A DNA stretch of 64,000 nucleotides from Blasia pusilla (taxonomy: Eukaryota; Marchantiophyta; Marchantiopsida; Blasiales), in NCBI GenBank assembly GCA_050084515.1, contig CM114272.1:32054001-32118000 (forward strand), given 5' to 3'. The position numbers were made by a program, and so were the translations under genes. The notes beneath the pieces are model-generated. The model saw only the letters and a program-made list of their open reading frames with translations. It did no database searches and was not told the DNA's origin. Positions 61,845 through 64,000 of this stretch are shown one piece after another; position 1 is the first letter of the stretch; every line of letters begins with the position of its first letter.

Positions 61845-62357
61845 AACTCTCATTCTCTCTTTGTAAGTTAAGATCTCTCAAAGGGTGTACACAAATCCAT
61901 CTCTCTCTCTCATGTTAAAGCAAATCCATTCTCCTAATGAGAGGTTACTCACAAGGCAAGGAGGACCATAGCTCCGCCATCTCGTGCCAATAGGTTCAAC
62001 AAAGAGAGAGAATGAGTTCCAAAGCTCTCTCTCCTTAGGTTTACCACCTTCACTCTCCCAAGGTCTCTCCATGGTAACCTATGCTTGTAGATCATCTCTT
62101 TGGCTCTTACATGTTGTAGGGGGTCAAGGGCCACTTCCCAAAGTAGAAAGTCAACTCTATTCATAATGATAACTTACTTGAAATAATACCTTTCTCTATA
62201 TAGCTCAAAATCAGCGGAAACAAAGGCGAAAACCTATTCTCTTAGGTTATCCTCGGCCTCAACAGATCATCCTTGACCTCCTAAAGCTTCCCTCCAATAT
62301 CCTTAAAGATGCTCTGCCGTAAACTTATCGATCCATCCTAAAAGACATGACATACTC
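61845..62357 (-). repeat. LTR fragment, copy D
   Basis: On the minus strand this reads TTTTAGGATGGATCGATAAG and onward, parallel to 50,478-50,950 of copy B. Shared landmarks are GGAAGTGGCCCTTGACC and AACTCATTCTCTCTTTGTTG. The LTR start (the TGGAGATATTTTGG end) is not present. Confidence 0.7.
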
Positions 62358-64000
62358 AAACTCAAGTACGCTCTTCTGACAAATTTTGTCTCTACCAGAA
62401 CTTTTTTTGCAATGACTACACGTGAGCTTCCACTTTAATTCAATAACATTCTTTTACGATTGCAATCTTTCCTTTCAGTATGCTTGGTTATCTTTGTACA
62501 ATTGTCTACCATCTCTCCACTAGACTTCTATTGGTGCATGTATAACTAAGATAAACCTGCTCCATTTATAATTTCATGTGCAATTTGTTGCTTAATTCTT
62601 TCTTTGGTAGCCGCAAGCCCTTCTTTAGCTGTTTTTTTTGGTCATTGTCATATTCTTCATTATCATTCATACATTCATCATGCCCACACTATCTCCACAT
62701 GCACAATGTTCTTAACGACTTTCAAATTTGCCTCATAGCTATTTTCAGTCCTTTGCTGAAATTTTACTTTGTTACACCCCATATAGCTGTCTTGAGTCCA
62801 CATACTTTCAAAGGGTGTTCGAAGTTGAGTGAATTTTAGGTGACACCAAATACAAAGACCCCCCTAAAACGGAAACTCCGGATGTATAAACCGGCTCTCC
62901 CCGGTCATCGCTTCAGACCAGTCGCGGTCGATATGGGCGCGGGCGTGTGAGCCGGGGCCGAGAGATGTGAGAGGGACCCGCGCGAGAAGCCCGGCCCCGG
63001 CCATATCCGAAGCGGAGCGATAAGGACTCGCGTGATAGGGGCAGCGATATCCGAAGATGAGCGATCGAAGGTCCTTCACGGGTGGATAACACGACACTGT
63101 ACAAAGGTGGAGTGGTCGACCGTCGACCGACCGTCGACCGACCGTGTGCTTGCCTAGCACAACTCTAATCGCCCACTGTGGATGCGAACATGGAATAAGG
63201 ATTCCTTGGCTCAGATTTTTGTTAATTTGGAGGAAGTGGTGTCTCGGTTGGCTAGACTTTTGGAGGTCAGGGCATTTCCATGGCAGTAGGCTCGGGAATT
63301 GATCTTAGGGCGGTTGTTTGGTTCTTGTTGATATGGAGTCCATGTCAGTCGTGATTATTCGGGCCTGAAGAATTTAAAACGCTGCGTAGCAAGGTCGTAT
63401 CTACATTCTGAATTGGAGCCAATGATCTTGCCTTCAGACTCGCTTGTCACACCACTCTGAGTGCTGACCAATCTTACTCCTGCAATCGTTCTCCAAAATC
63501 GCTGCACTCTGTTCGGACTGTGAAAGGGGGACCATGCAATCCCGGCTGTAGTGAAAACTTAATACCCTCTGGAGGTACGCACATACGCAAGTCTTCGAAT
63601 TCGCTGGTTCTTCTGGGCCGACGACAATTTGACAGAAGAATGTAGGTAGCTGTAGTACCGAACGCACCGCATTACTTTTTGACGAAGGTGTCCATGTCAT
63701 ATTCTTTTTTTCGGGAGTTAAACCAACTACAAATGTGTTTTGCGAACCGTCTACTTAAATTTGTTTTCAAAGTGCGCAAGAGCTATGTGGAGGGAGACTC
63801 TCTCATACAGTGCTTACCAGACAGCATTGGGGCGGAGCTTCAAAGTGATGGCCTTACGTCACAATTTAGCACATCTGAATTAGGACCTCAAATGCTTTGT
63901 TCACCATTTCAGTAGCTTTTGGTATTGGCTCCACGATACTGAACATGATGGCTAGCTCCAGTAATACCAGCTCAACAGTTTCAGCTTTGAATTTTCCTTT
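62358..64000. other. right-edge DNA with a GC-rich block, no gene recognised
   Basis: AT-rich to about 62,830. A GC-rich block follows at 62,860-63,160, with GCCGGGGCCG and CGGCCCCGGCC arms and a tandem GTCGACCGACC repeat at 63,117-63,143. The last 800 bases have mixed frames (63,434-63,700 minus, 63,679-63,915 plus) that match no family I know. Confidence 0.4.

Larger units (their letters stand above)
59589..62357 (-). mobile_element. retrotransposon copy D, minus-strand half (LTR, leader, gag)
   Basis: Read on the minus strand: LTR piece (62,357-61,845), a stretch unlike copy B (61,845-61,135), leader (61,135-60,240) and gag (60,240-59,589). With the plus-strand half it forms a head-to-head structure with inverted LTRs at both ends. 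Gag and integrase abut at 59,588. Confidence 0.75.

Overview
The window looks like nuclear DNA of a land plant. It holds two spliced plant-type genes in a large AT-rich background of decayed transposable elements, microsatellites and satellite repeats. Non-angiosperm plants are plausible because the main retrotransposon carries a DNMT3-like methyltransferase, but I cannot name the species from sequence alone. I saw no prokaryotic operons, rRNA, tRNA or CRISPR.

Host genes. A WLM (Wss1-type) metalloprotease gene with two RanBP2 zinc fingers lies on + at 8,185-10,814 (4 exons, 412 aa). A 14-exon gene on - at 33,104-25,300 (849 aa) encodes the plant fusion of a photolyase/cryptochrome N-terminal domain with an alpha/beta hydrolase. 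Both exon models were built by hand from splice sites, and the reading phase holds through every junction.

Main mobile element. Four rearranged copies of one Ty3/gypsy LTR retrotransposon family are present. Copy A is 1-3,082 (+), copy B 43,620-50,955 (+), copy C about 13,290-22,670 (-), and copy D 58,446-62,357 (head-to-head fragments). Together they give the order gag (zinc knuckle), protease, C5-cytosine DNA methyltransferase, reverse transcriptase, RNase H, integrase, PHD-like finger. The methyltransferase has its motifs in DNMT3 order and sits between protease and reverse transcriptase. The PHD-like finger takes the place where chromoviruses carry a chromodomain. No copy is intact, but copy A keeps an open RT/RNase H frame of 474 codons.

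Other mobile and repeated DNA. There is a degenerate hAT transposase (38.05-40.54 kb, -). Three copies of a 298-340 bp hAT-like MITE are present, one with a perfect 8-bp target duplication. A tandem array of a GGAACTTGAGTTCC palindrome (20.07-21.23 kb) is interrupted by one of those MITEs. A 180-bp satellite occurs at 36.54-37.74 kb and again inverted at 53.29-53.79 kb. There are also a PIF1-like helicase remnant (3.09-3.54 kb), a possible non-LTR retroelement tail (34.9-35.4 kb), a kinase-like pseudogene (56.6-57.5 kb) and TA, GA and CT microsatellites.

The remaining long stretches (3.5-6.6, 10.8-13.1, 22.7-25.3, 33.1-36.5, 40.5-43.4, 51-55 and 62.4-64 kb) hold only short, unconvincing open frames.
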